From NCBI GenBank assembly GCA_036267135.1, contig DATAWQ010000066.1, forward strand, positions 1 to 64,000: 64,000 nt of DNA. Reading direction: 5' to 3'. Shown in pieces: positions 7,988 through 15,793 of this stretch. How positions within the stretch are numbered: the stretch's first letter is position 1; every line of letters begins with the position of its first letter. Under the pieces are notes generated by a model. The model worked only from the letters and a program-made list of their open reading frames with translations. It had not been told where the DNA came from and did not search any database. Made by a program: the position numbers and the translations under genes. The DNA is from PALSA-505 sp036267135 (GTDB lineage Bacteria; Actinomycetota; Actinomycetes; Streptosporangiales; Streptosporangiaceae).

Positions 7988-8341
7988 TCCGGTCACCCCG
8001 GCAGCAGACATACCACCGGCCCGCACTCGCCCCGGTAGTGCGGGTCAGGTCTCGCAATAGCACCTGCGGACGGTCAGCCCCAGTGTGTACTGCGCATGGC
8101 CGAGACCTCCCTTTTGTGCCGCTATGCCAAAAGTGGGGTGTTAGCACGGGCAGGCATGCAGGCACACAGGGTCGGCGTCTTCGCCACCCTTTGTTCTTTA
8201 CGCGCTGGTCATGACCAGCTACGGTCGGTTGTTGGCACCTGTCTGTTTGCTTGCCCGCACTTCTGTCATACCCGGTTCAGCCGTCCAGGGGGAGGGTTGC
8301 GGCTATTGGTTGACTCTGCTGGGGGGTTTCGGTCACATAAG
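7988..8341. other. Intergenic region before the GGDEF-like/XRE gene
   Basis: About 350 bp with no credible gene; the frame open from 8096 is Cys/Arg-rich and not protein-like before 8342. A 22-bp stretch at 8239-8260 (CCTGTC..TTTGCTTGCCCGCA) recurs with a one-base gap at 10135-10155, upstream of the next operon, and may be a shared control site. Confidence 0.45.
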
Positions 8342-10018
8342 GTGACCGAATGGTCACTGTGGCGGCTGCCGACCGCGCTGCGGCTGTACGTGTGCGGGGT
8401 GATCGCCGCCGCCGTCGCCGCAGCGGGATGGACCGCGGTGCTGACGTCTTGGCGGGCCCGGGATGTGGCGCTGTTCGGTCTGCTCACCGGGTTCGGCGTG
8501 GTGGTAGTCGAGCTAGGCCGGAAGTCGCCGCCAGAGCCCGCCGGGCTGATCAAGGATGTCATCGCGGCCTGGCTGTTGCCCACGGCGATCCTGCTGCCTG
8601 CGGTGTATGGGCTGGCCGCGTCGGCGCTCACGTTCACGCTGCTTCAGGCCCGAACTCGCCGTACGATCGCCCACCGCCGGGTGTTCAGCGCGGCGGCCTA
8701 TGGCCTCACCTCCGCCGCGATCTCGGCCGGGTTCCACGCTCTGCCGGTCACACCTGGCCGCACGTTGTGGTGGCTGCTGGCTGCGGTCATCGCAGCGGTG
8801 GCCTGGCTGATGGCAAGTACGGCCCTGACGGGTACGGCCGGCTGGCTCTTCGACCGGACAGTCAGCCTCCGCAGCGAACTGCTCGGCACGGCACCGCTGC
8901 TGAATGACGTGTGCGAGATGGCGGCGGGTGTGCTGGTGGCCGCGCTGGTCGCAGGCAGCCCGGTGTTGCTGCTCCCGGCGCTGCCGCTGGTGGTCGTGCT
9001 GCAACGGTCGTTCCGGGCGGTGCAACTGGATACGCGGCGTGACTCGCTGACGGGGTTGCTGGGCCCGGTGGCCTGGCGTTCTGAGACCGAAGTGCAGTTC
9101 GCCCAGGCCCAGCGCACCGGTTCGCCGCTGACCATCGGCATCGTCCACCTAGATCCGGCCGGCGATCACCGCGGCCCCCTGGCCCGCGATACCGCGCTGG
9201 CGGCAGCGGGCGCGACCGTGCGCGCGAGCCTGCGGCCCTATGACCTGACCGGCAGGATGGGCCAGCAGATCGTTTTCGCCCTGCCCGGCACCACGGCGGA
9301 CGAGGCCCGCCAGATCGCCACCCGGCTGCGCGACGGCCTGGCTGCCCGGCTCGACGCCGCCGAGCCCGGCCAGGAACCCGTATGCGTCGCCGTGACCCTC
9401 GGCCTGGCCGCGACCGACGCCCCCGCGCAAACCGACCTAACCGGCCTGCTGGCCACTGCCGATGCAGCGCTTTACCGGGCCAAGCAGGAAGGCCAGCACC
9501 ACGTATGCCTAGACACCAGCCCCGCCACCCCCGATGACACGGCATCGGGTAGCGGCACGACACCCGGTGATGGCCGGGAGGAGATAGCCGCCGCCCGCCG
9601 CGCGCTTGGTGCTCTGCTAGCCCAGACCAGGAAGGCGGCCGGGCTCACCCAGGAGTCGCTTCGCCGCCGCATCGGGTACGGCCGCAGCACTGTCGCTGAC
9701 GCCGAGTCGGCCGAGTCCGACAGCTCGTACCGAGCCGAGTTCTGGGAGGCATGCGATCACGCCTTGGACGCCAGGGGAGAGCTGATCGCCGCGCACGGCC
9801 GGCTCGAAGTCTTGAAGGCCAAGGCAGACGCGCGCCGCCGGGCGGCCAAGCAGGACCAGCGCCGGCGGGCAGCCGCCCCGGAGAACACCGGCAATCCGGC
9901 TAGCGGTGTTGCCCTGGCCGATGGCGCCTGCCCGCATTGCGGCGAGCCGCTCACCGGGGTGCTCGTGACGGCACGGATAACCGGAGTGCTTCCCCGTCAC
10001 GCCCACCTGCCCGATTAG
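8342..10018 (+). CDS. Membrane protein with degenerate GGDEF-like domain fused to XRE HTH and C-terminal CxxC
   Basis: A 558-residue multidomain protein. Residues 10-220 hold about six hydrophobic segments. Residues 228-390 match the GGDEF fold: it starts DSLTGLLGPVAW like the family's D.LTGL.NR, and ends DAALYRAK like the family's A...LY.AK. However, the signature that should be GGDEF reads GQQIV (307-311), so diguanylate cyclase activity is not expected. Residues 415-475 form an XRE-type helix-turn-helix (LLAQTRKAAGLTQESLRRRIG). The end has a CPHC pair (C530, C533) with no second pair, so only half a zinc ribbon. GTG 8342 is chosen because the membrane domain begins there. A membrane-bound DNA-binding regulator is inferred; a stem-loop at 10056-10096 follows it. 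Confidence 0.7.
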   Translation: MTEWSLWRLPTALRLYVCGVIAAAVAAAGWTAVLTSWRARDVALFGLLTGFGVVVVELGRKSPPEPAGLIKDVIAAWLLPTAILLPAVYGLAASALTFTLLQARTRRTIAHRRVFSAAAYGLTSAAISAGFHALPVTPGRTLWWLLAAVIAAVAWLMASTALTGTAGWLFDRTVSLRSELLGTAPLLNDVCEMAAGVLVAALVAGSPVLLLPALPLVVVLQRSFRAVQLDTRRDSLTGLLGPVAWRSETEVQFAQAQRTGSPLTIGIVHLDPAGDHRGPLARDTALAAAGATVRASLRPYDLTGRMGQQIVFALPGTTADEARQIATRLRDGLAARLDAAEPGQEPVCVAVTLGLAATDAPAQTDLTGLLATADAALYRAKQEGQHHVCLDTSPATPDDTASGSGTTPGDGREEIAAARRALGALLAQTRKAAGLTQESLRRRIGYGRSTVADAESAESDSSYRAEFWEACDHALDARGELIAAHGRLEVLKAKADARRRAAKQDQRRRAAAPENTGNPASGVALADGACPHCGEPLTGVLVTARITGVLPRHAHLPD

Positions 10019-10338
10019 CGCTCTGCGGGCTCGTTAGCCCTGGCACCTCAATAGTGTCGGGCCGCGTTGCCGGCCCTAGCCGACAACGCGGCCGACAGCC
10101 CAGCATGCCTCACATACACCGGGTTCTCCCTGCTCCTGTCGGTTGCTTGCCCGCAACTGGTGGCGGGGATCGGGGGCCCCGGTGATGCTCGGTCCGGCGG
10201 GCTGGCCGCCGCACCTAACCACCAAACCACGGTGGCTGGGCCGAGCCCATACGTCCAGTCCCGGGCGGGTGGGGGTGCTGAGCCAGCGGTCTTCGCCTCC
10301 CAGGGCTGCGTCACCGCGTAACGCCTAGGGGGGCAGAC
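10019..10338. other. Intergenic region before the ATP-grasp operon
   Basis: About 320 bp. It contains a stem-loop (10056-10096) and the second copy of a short shared element (10135-10155). A purine-rich GGGGGG lies just before the ATG at 10339. No gene was recognised. Confidence 0.5.
10056..10096 (+). terminator. Stem-loop terminator-like hairpin
   Basis: GTCGG-G-CCGCGTTG pairs with CAACGCGGCCGAC: 13 base pairs with one bulged G and a 14-base loop. It lies 38 bp after the stop of the membrane/XRE gene. There is no clear T-run, as is common for actinomycete hairpin terminators. Confidence 0.6.
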
Positions 10339-11658
10339 ATGAGACACGCCGCGCCATTAACCGACACACTCCGGGGACTCGTGTGGGGGTCTTCTGCACC
10401 ACTGCCGCTAGCGGCAGTGGTGTACCCCTATAGCACCGGGCGGGAGCTGGGGCCCGCGCTAGCGCAGGCCGGCCTGGGCGCGATCGCGGTGCGGCCTGCC
10501 GACCCCTCGGCGCTCGGGATGACCGGCCCGCCGCTCGATCCTGCCGCCTGGTGGCAGGTGGTCACGGATCCTGGTGACCTCGGCGAGCTGGCCGGAACGC
10601 TGCCAGATGTGAGCTGGGTACTGCCCGGCGATGAGAGCGGCGTGCCGGTGGCCGAGGAGCTTGCCGACAAGCTCGGCCGGCCTGGCAACGATCCGCGCAC
10701 CACGGGTGCGCGGACCCGCAAGACCGACATGCAAGAGGCCCTGTACCGGGCCGGAGTGCCCGGCCCGGAAACCTGCCGGGCCACCACCATTGGCCAGGTA
10801 CGCAGCGCCGCTAGCAGGATCGGCTACCCGGTGGTGCTCAAACCCGACTGGTCCTCCTCCAGCGTCGGCGTGACCGTCTGCTACAGCCCGGCCGCCCTCA
10901 CGGTGGCCGCCGGGCAGCTCCTCGGGTCCAGGGGGGCGCTCGGTGAGGTCACCCGCGCGATCGCCGTGCAGGAGCGCCTCACCGGCAGCAAGTGGACGGT
11001 TGACACGGTCACCGCCCCTGGCCCCGATGGCCGCCCGGCGCACAAGATCACCAGCGTGTGGCAGGAGCGTGTCATCGAACACTGCGGCCACTTCGCCTGG
11101 GGCGAGTCGTGGCTGGTCGCACCCGCCGACCTGGCGGCGATCACCGATCCGCAGGCCCTGCGCGTGATCGCCTACACCCACCGGGTACTGGATGCCACCG
11201 GGGTGGTGTGGGGCCCGGCGTGCACAGAGCTGGTGCTGACCAGCACAGGGCCGCGGCTGACCGAGGTGATGGCCCGGCTGGCCGGGTGCTACCCGGTCCA
11301 CCTGGTCGAGAACGTCACCGGTCAAAGCCAGGTCACCGCCACCGTCGACCTGCTCACCAATCCCGCCGCGCTGGCCAGCCGGGAACCGGCGGCAGGCGAC
11401 GGCCGGGCGGTAGCGCAAGCCTGGCTAGCCGCCCCGCACGCGGGATGGCTCAACGGCGCAGAGCTTCAGCAGATCCGCGACCTGCCGACCGTGCAGGCCA
11501 TCTCACCCGGCCTGCAGGCCGACGCAGAGGTGGAAGAGACCACCGACTCCCCAACGAGCCCCGGCCGCCTGGATCTGTGCGGTCCGCCCGCCGCCGTCCA
11601 GCAGGACATCGAGGCCATCCGGGCCCTAGAGCAAACCCTGTACAGGAGGCACCGATGA
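10339..11658 (+). CDS. ATP-grasp ligase (amino-acid ligase-like)
   Basis: A 439-residue ATP-grasp protein. An N-terminal Rossmann-like region (residues 1-110, with VLPGDESGVPVAEELADKLG) precedes the ATP-grasp core. In the core, RTRKTDMQEALYRAGVP and GYPVVLKPDWSSSSVGV supply the nucleotide lysines and Gly/Ser loop. GPACTELVLTSTGPRLTEVMARLAG supplies the metal-binding acidic residues in the place of the family's E-x-N-x-R. This layout is that of dipeptide/L-amino-acid ligases (BacD, carnosine synthase type) rather than of graspetide enzymes. Its stop overlaps the start of the EgtD-type gene (ATGA, 11655-11658), so the two enzymes are made together. A ligase joining a methylated histidine to another amine or peptide is a reasonable inference. 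Confidence 0.75.
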   Translation: MRHAAPLTDTLRGLVWGSSAPLPLAAVVYPYSTGRELGPALAQAGLGAIAVRPADPSALGMTGPPLDPAAWWQVVTDPGDLGELAGTLPDVSWVLPGDESGVPVAEELADKLGRPGNDPRTTGARTRKTDMQEALYRAGVPGPETCRATTIGQVRSAASRIGYPVVLKPDWSSSSVGVTVCYSPAALTVAAGQLLGSRGALGEVTRAIAVQERLTGSKWTVDTVTAPGPDGRPAHKITSVWQERVIEHCGHFAWGESWLVAPADLAAITDPQALRVIAYTHRVLDATGVVWGPACTELVLTSTGPRLTEVMARLAGCYPVHLVENVTGQSQVTATVDLLTNPAALASREPAAGDGRAVAQAWLAAPHAGWLNGAELQQIRDLPTVQAISPGLQADAEVEETTDSPTSPGRLDLCGPPAAVQQDIEAIRALEQTLYRRHR

Positions 11659-12635
11659 CCACGCCGCAGTACTCGATCGAGCGCCACCTGTCGCGGGAAT
11701 CACGAGCCGCCGCACTGTGCCGCGACGCCCGCGCCGGGCTGACCGCGACACCAAAGTGGCTGCCACCCACCTGGTTCTACGATGCCAACGGCAGCGCCCT
11801 GTTCGACAAGATCACCGAGCTGCCCGAGTACTACCCGACCAGGGCCGAACGGGCCATCTTGCACACGGCAGCGGCGCAGATCGCGGCGGCCAGCGGCGCA
11901 CACACCCTGGTCGAACTGGGCTCGGGTTCGTCGGACAAGACCCGGCTTCTCCTTGACGCGCTGCGTGATGCCGGCGCGCTGCGCCGCTACGTGCCCGTGG
12001 ACGTCAGCGAGACCGCACTGCACGACGCCAGCCAGCGGCTGCTGGCCGCCTACCCGGCTCTGACCGTGCGGGTGGTGCTGGCTGACTTCGGCCAGTACCT
12101 CGGGCTGCCCCCCCGTGACACAGGCAGGAGGCTTATCGCCTTCCTCGGCAGCACGATCGGCAACATGGCGCCGCCACAGCGGGCGCGGTTCCTGGCCCGG
12201 CTGCGGGCCAGCCTGCGCGAGGGCGACACGCTCCTGCTCGGCACCGACCTGGTCAAGGACGCAGGCCTGCTGGTGGCCGCCTATGACGACAGTGCCGGGG
12301 TCACCGCAGCGTTCAACAAAAACGTGCTGGCCGTGCTCAACGCCGAGCTGGGCGCCCGGTTCGACCCCGACACCTTCGACCACGTGGCGCTGTGGGACGC
12401 CCGGCGCGAGCAGATCGAGATGCGGTTGCGGTCGGCCTGGGCGCAGACCATCGAACTGCCCACGCTCGGGCTCAGCATCACCTTCGGCGACGGCGAGGAA
12501 CTGCGCACCGAGGTATCGGCCAAGTTCCGCCGCGACGGCGTGGAGGCCGAGCTGACCGCTGCCGGGTTCGCCCTCCAGTCGTGGTGGACCGACCCGGACG
12601 GGCTGTACGGCATGTCCTTGTCAGTGCCCGCGTAA
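11655..12635 (+). CDS. egtD: L-histidine N-alpha-methyltransferase (EgtD type)
   Basis: A 326-residue SAM-dependent methyltransferase of EgtD length. Motif I is LVELGSGSSDKT (85-96). The histidine-contact residues of M. smegmatis EgtD (Y56, N166, Y206, M252, E282, S284, from memory) all have a counterpart here at a constant +4 offset: Y60, N170 in GSTIGN, Y210 in AAYDDSAG, M256, and E286 and S288 in RTEVSAKF. Three methylations of histidine to hercynine are therefore expected. AGGAGG precedes ATG 11655, and the start overlaps the ATP-grasp stop. No egtA, egtB, egtC or egtE occurs nearby. This may thus be a second, pathway-specific copy rather than the ergothioneine gene; the symbol reflects the enzyme family. 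Confidence 0.85.
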   Translation: MTTPQYSIERHLSRESRAAALCRDARAGLTATPKWLPPTWFYDANGSALFDKITELPEYYPTRAERAILHTAAAQIAAASGAHTLVELGSGSSDKTRLLLDALRDAGALRRYVPVDVSETALHDASQRLLAAYPALTVRVVLADFGQYLGLPPRDTGRRLIAFLGSTIGNMAPPQRARFLARLRASLREGDTLLLGTDLVKDAGLLVAAYDDSAGVTAAFNKNVLAVLNAELGARFDPDTFDHVALWDARREQIEMRLRSAWAQTIELPTLGLSITFGDGEELRTEVSAKFRRDGVEAELTAAGFALQSWWTDPDGLYGMSLSVPA

Positions 12636-12679
12636 GACCACTCGATCCGATCACCAGCTACTGACCACAGGAGACACCG

Positions 12680-12913
12680 ATGCCAGTCAATGCCAGCCAG
12701 TTCCCTTCCCGGGATCACCGCCGGGCAGCCCGGTCGGCCTGGGGCCACCGGGTGGTACAGGCCGCCGTCGCCGTCGCGGCCATGGCCACCGCCGCGCCCA
12801 TGCTGATCCATCAGCCATCACAGCCCGCCAGCACCGCCAGCGCGTCCACTCCAGTTGTCCACTGCGGCGAGCTGTGCGGGCTGTCCGGCCGGTCTGGGCT
12901 GGGGTCCGGTTAA
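12680..12913 (+). CDS. Small secreted-type peptide with Cys-containing C-terminus (candidate peptide substrate)
   Basis: A 77-residue peptide not recognised as any family. A basic N-terminus (DHRRAARSAW) leads into one hydrophobic Ala/Val segment (about 25-42), a Ser/Thr/Ala/Pro linker, then VVHCGELCGLSG and a Gly/Ser end. C62 and C66 are the only cysteines, next to H61. AGGAGA lies 5 bases before the ATG, which is strong support for translation. It sits between the EgtD-type gene and the exporter, whose ATG follows its stop by 8 bases. It could be a small exported protein or a precursor peptide acted on by the ligase and methyltransferase. Both are inference. Confidence 0.6.
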   Translation: MPVNASQFPSRDHRRAARSAWGHRVVQAAVAVAAMATAAPMLIHQPSQPASTASASTPVVHCGELCGLSGRSGLGSG

Positions 12914-12921
12914 CGCCGCGG

Positions 12922-14148
12922 ATGGCATCCCGGCCCGCCAGCACCGGCCCACTGGCCCTGCTGACTGTCGCACAGGCCGCTGGGCAGGCGGGCACCTGGG
13001 CGGCCTACACTGCCGCGCTGCCCATCGCCCTGGCTCACGCCCATCCCGCCGCCGCGCTCAGCACGGTCACCGCTGCCTGGGGCATCCCATCGGCTGCGGC
13101 CCGGTTGGCCGGCGGCGCGGTCGACCGGTACGGGCCGCGCGGCACCGGCGCGGCCGCCTGGACCCTGGCCGCGCTGGCCGCCGCCGTGGCAGCGGTCACT
13201 CACCCGGGCCTGCCCGGGCTGCTGGCCCTGCTGGCCGTCACGTCGGCAGGGGGCACCTGGGGGGTGAGCGCGGGCGAGGCCGCGCCGACCTGGCTACCCG
13301 GCCGCCCCGACCCGGCCGCGGCCGGGTCCTGGCTGGTCATCGCGGGCAGCCTGCCGCTGGCCCTGGGCCCGGCCGGGGCCGCCAACCTGGCCACCTACGC
13401 CAGTGACCGGGCCGCCTGGGCCCTGGTCGCCGCCCTGTCGGCGGTCGCTGCGGTGGTCACCCTGGCCGTGCCCGCCACCCGGCCTCCCGCTACCCCCCAG
13501 GCCCAGCAACGGCGGGGTGTCCCCGCCCCAGTGCTGGCCGTGTTCGCGGCCACCGTTGCGGTGTATGTCACCTTTGGCGTGATCACCATCCTGGAGCCGC
13601 TGTACGTCCGCCAGGTCCTCGCCGACCCGCTGACCGTTTACGGCTGGCTGCTGGCCACCTGGTCCGCCGCTGGAATCGTGGCCGCCCTGATCGCAGGCCG
13701 CTGGTCCCGCCTGACCAGCGGCCGGTGGTCCGTCCCCGCCGCCGCGGCCATCACCGCCGCTGGGATCGCGGCCTACGTCAGCACACCGCTACCGGCCGTC
13801 GCGTTCACCGGAGCCGCCCTGTTCGGCAGTGGTGCCGCCCTGTTCCGGATATCCGCCCGGGCCGTCCTGGTCGCCACCATTCCGCCACACGAACACGGCC
13901 GCGTGCTCAGCCTGTGGGAATCGGTGCAATGCGCCGCGTTCGTCGCCCCAACCGCGGTCACCGGCTCACTGGTCGCCCTGCTCGGCTTGCGGGCCGTGCT
14001 GGCCTGTTGCAGCTCACTCGCCGCCGCAATCGCCGCCTTCAGCGCCATCACCGGGGCCATACCGCCACCCAGGACAGCAGTTCAGGAACCAGATCTGCGG
14101 CGGACACCACTCGCGATCATCCACCCGCACACCACAGATCACGACTGA
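12922..14148 (+). CDS. MFS transporter, probable exporter of the EgtD/ATP-grasp operon
   Basis: A 408-residue major facilitator with about 12 hydrophobic segments and short loops. AARLAGGAVDRYGPRG is the loop between segments 2 and 3, the usual G...DR.G.R motif. The first half is Ala-rich, and a central cytoplasmic loop (PATRPPATPQAQQRRG) separates the two six-helix halves. ATG 12922 follows the small peptide's stop by 8 bases. The product of the ATP-grasp and EgtD enzymes, or the small peptide, is the likely cargo given the operon. The direction of transport is inferred from family habit. Confidence 0.8.
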   Translation: MASRPASTGPLALLTVAQAAGQAGTWAAYTAALPIALAHAHPAAALSTVTAAWGIPSAAARLAGGAVDRYGPRGTGAAAWTLAALAAAVAAVTHPGLPGLLALLAVTSAGGTWGVSAGEAAPTWLPGRPDPAAAGSWLVIAGSLPLALGPAGAANLATYASDRAAWALVAALSAVAAVVTLAVPATRPPATPQAQQRRGVPAPVLAVFAATVAVYVTFGVITILEPLYVRQVLADPLTVYGWLLATWSAAGIVAALIAGRWSRLTSGRWSVPAAAAITAAGIAAYVSTPLPAVAFTGAALFGSGAALFRISARAVLVATIPPHEHGRVLSLWESVQCAAFVAPTAVTGSLVALLGLRAVLACCSSLAAAIAAFSAITGAIPPPRTAVQEPDLRRTPLAIIHPHTTDHD

Positions 14149-14212
14149 CACCGCCGCACCGGTCCGGCGCAGATGTTGCTCCCGGGTGGGTTCCTGATCT
14201 AGGACGGAGGTT

Positions 14213-15250
14213 ATGGAATCGCGTGTTCTGCCGGGACCAGGCCCGGGCGGGCTGCCAGGGTTCGATGCCAGGGCGCTGGCCGATTACTACTTCTATCCCG
14301 GCGAGTTCGACGGGGCCGGGACCTCGATCGCCCTGGTGTCATTGTTCGGCGGCTACCGGCGCTGGGACCTGGAGACTTACTTCACCGCGGCGTTCTTGCC
14401 CATGCCGGTCATCGAGGACATCTCCGTGGACGGAGCCCGCAACGATCCCGATCGTGATCCGGACGCGAACGTTGGGCTGACCCGCGACCTGGAGGTACTG
14501 GGATCGGTGGCACCGGGGGGCCGGCTGCGCGTCTACTTTGCCCCTAACAACGAGCAAGGCATTGTCGACGGCATTGGGAGTGCCGTGTTCGATTCCGGAT
14601 CCGATGCCTCGGTTATCTGCCTGAGCTGGGAGATCCCGGAGAACGATGTGGACGGGATGCTCGTGTCGTCGGTGCAGAGCGACGTGCAGGCGGCCACGAT
14701 GCAGGGCCTCATCGTTTGCGCTCCATCCGGCGCGACCACCCCTGGCGAACCACCGTTCTTCCCCGGTGTGCTCCCGGACGTGCTCTCCTGCGGGGCGACC
14801 TGGGCCGCCGCTGCCGGTGACCAACTGGTCGAGCGCCCGGCCCAGGGTGCCGCGGACCTGACGTCGACCAGCGCGATCATTCCACGGCCGGACTGGCAGG
14901 CCGACGTCGGCCGTGGCCGGCGCGGCCGGCGCGACCGGGGCAGGCTGATCCCGGATGTGAGCTGTTTCGCCGGGGGAGAGCAGGGGCTGCGCTGCTATGT
15001 GAACGGCGGCTGGGGCAGCGTGTGCGGATCCGACGCGGCCGCGTGCCTGTGGGCCGGGCTGCTGGCCCGGATTCACCAGGGCACCGGACGGCCGTGGAGC
15101 CCGGCGTTCAGCCTGTACACCGGGCTGGGCCAGGCGGGCGCCCTAACGCCACCCGGCGGACCGGCGGACTCGGCGCAGAAAGAATGGGAACCGGGAGTCG
15201 GCTGGGGCACTCCGCACGGCGAAAGACTGCTAGCCCGCCTGCGCGCCTGA
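14213..15250 (+). CDS. Sedolisin-like (S53) protein lacking the catalytic residues
   Basis: A 345-residue sedolisin/S53-type domain without signal peptide or propeptide. The family pattern is visible: G.GTSIALVSLFGG..RWDLETYF near 35-60, a YFAPN strand, VICLSWEIPE near 135 and LWAGLLARIHQ near 280. The key residues do not fit. The E-x-x-x-D pair expected in EV.LD reads N86-V-G-L-T90, and the catalytic GTS reads G272-S-D274, with Asp where the serine should be. By eye this is a pseudoprotease. ATG 14213 has GGAGG upstream. It lies 64 bp after the MFS gene and may belong to that operon. Its last 21 bp overlap a convergent gene and contain 15-bp repeats. Confidence 0.65.
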   Translation: MESRVLPGPGPGGLPGFDARALADYYFYPGEFDGAGTSIALVSLFGGYRRWDLETYFTAAFLPMPVIEDISVDGARNDPDRDPDANVGLTRDLEVLGSVAPGGRLRVYFAPNNEQGIVDGIGSAVFDSGSDASVICLSWEIPENDVDGMLVSSVQSDVQAATMQGLIVCAPSGATTPGEPPFFPGVLPDVLSCGATWAAAAGDQLVERPAQGAADLTSTSAIIPRPDWQADVGRGRRGRRDRGRLIPDVSCFAGGEQGLRCYVNGGWGSVCGSDAAACLWAGLLARIHQGTGRPWSPAFSLYTGLGQAGALTPPGGPADSAQKEWEPGVGWGTPHGERLLARLRA

Positions 15251-15697
15251 CGGCGTAGCGCCTGACGGCGTAGCGCCTCCGGCCTGGCCGGGGAGCACCT
15301 CGCGGAGCACCTGCCTGAGCTGTTCGGTGCTGGTCACGTCGATCTCGATGGACGGCCCACCCGGGTACTTCACCTGCACGTGCGCCTGGGCGGGCGGGCC
15401 CTCCTCTTTGCTGGGCCGCAGCCGGTGCAGGGCCGACTTGATCCCATCCCAGAACGCGCCTTCACCCACGCCGAGCGCGATGTCCAGGGCGTGCTGGCTG
15501 AGGAAGTGGATGATCAGCAGCACCGGGACCACGACGAGATCGCGGGGCGCGCTGGTGGGGTCGACCGAAACCTCCGCCCGCAGCCCGCCCGCGCTGAGTT
15601 CCCGCTGGATCGCGGTCAGGTCATCGCGGCCGAAGCTGTCCGGCAGTTCGAGCTGGTTGATGGCCACGGTCACGTCGGGCGGCGCGGGCTCCGGCAT
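15230..15697 (-). CDS. EACC1-like small protein associated with a CHAT protease
   Basis: A 155-residue protein. The order of parts is an N-terminal strand/helix region (LTAIQRELSAGG), a hydrophobic helix (DLVVVPVLLIIHFLSQHALDIALGVGEGAFW, given only as a region, about residues 48-80), a basic stretch and a C-terminal strand pair plus helix (HVQVKYPGG, IDVTSTEQLRQVL). This matches my memory of EACC1, the effector-associated constant component described by the Aravind group in multi-component conflict systems. It starts 96 bp from the divergent CHAT gene, which fits. The C-terminal GATPSGATPSGA comes from 15-bp repeats. ATG 15697 is chosen; the open frame upstream is antisense to the CHAT gene. 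Confidence 0.6.
   Translation of the reverse strand: MPEPAPPDVTVAINQLELPDSFGRDDLTAIQRELSAGGLRAEVSVDPTSAPRDLVVVPVLLIIHFLSQHALDIALGVGEGAFWDGIKSALHRLRPSKEEGPPAQAHVQVKYPGGPSIEIDVTSTEQLRQVLREVLPGQAGGATPSGATPSGAQAG
15243..15281. repeat. 15-bp tandem repeats shared by two convergent gene ends
   Basis: GCGCCTGACGGCGTA occurs at 15243-15257 and 15258-15272, and a partial unit follows. It covers the last codons of the sedolisin-like gene on the plus strand and gives the GATPS repeats of the EACC1-like protein on the minus strand. Confidence 0.85.
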
Positions 15698-15793
15698 GCC
15701 CCGAGCATAGCGGCGCCCCGTCGGCCGGGCCGCCGCGCCGCCGCGCCGCCGGGCACGTGGCCGGCACCGGCTTCGCGACGTAGCCTGCGGCCT

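Noticed and set aside
10339..11658. Graspetide (microviridin-type) maturase
   Set aside because: The domain order and motifs fit amino-acid ligases better, and the small peptide lacks the acidic/Thr core of graspetide precursors.
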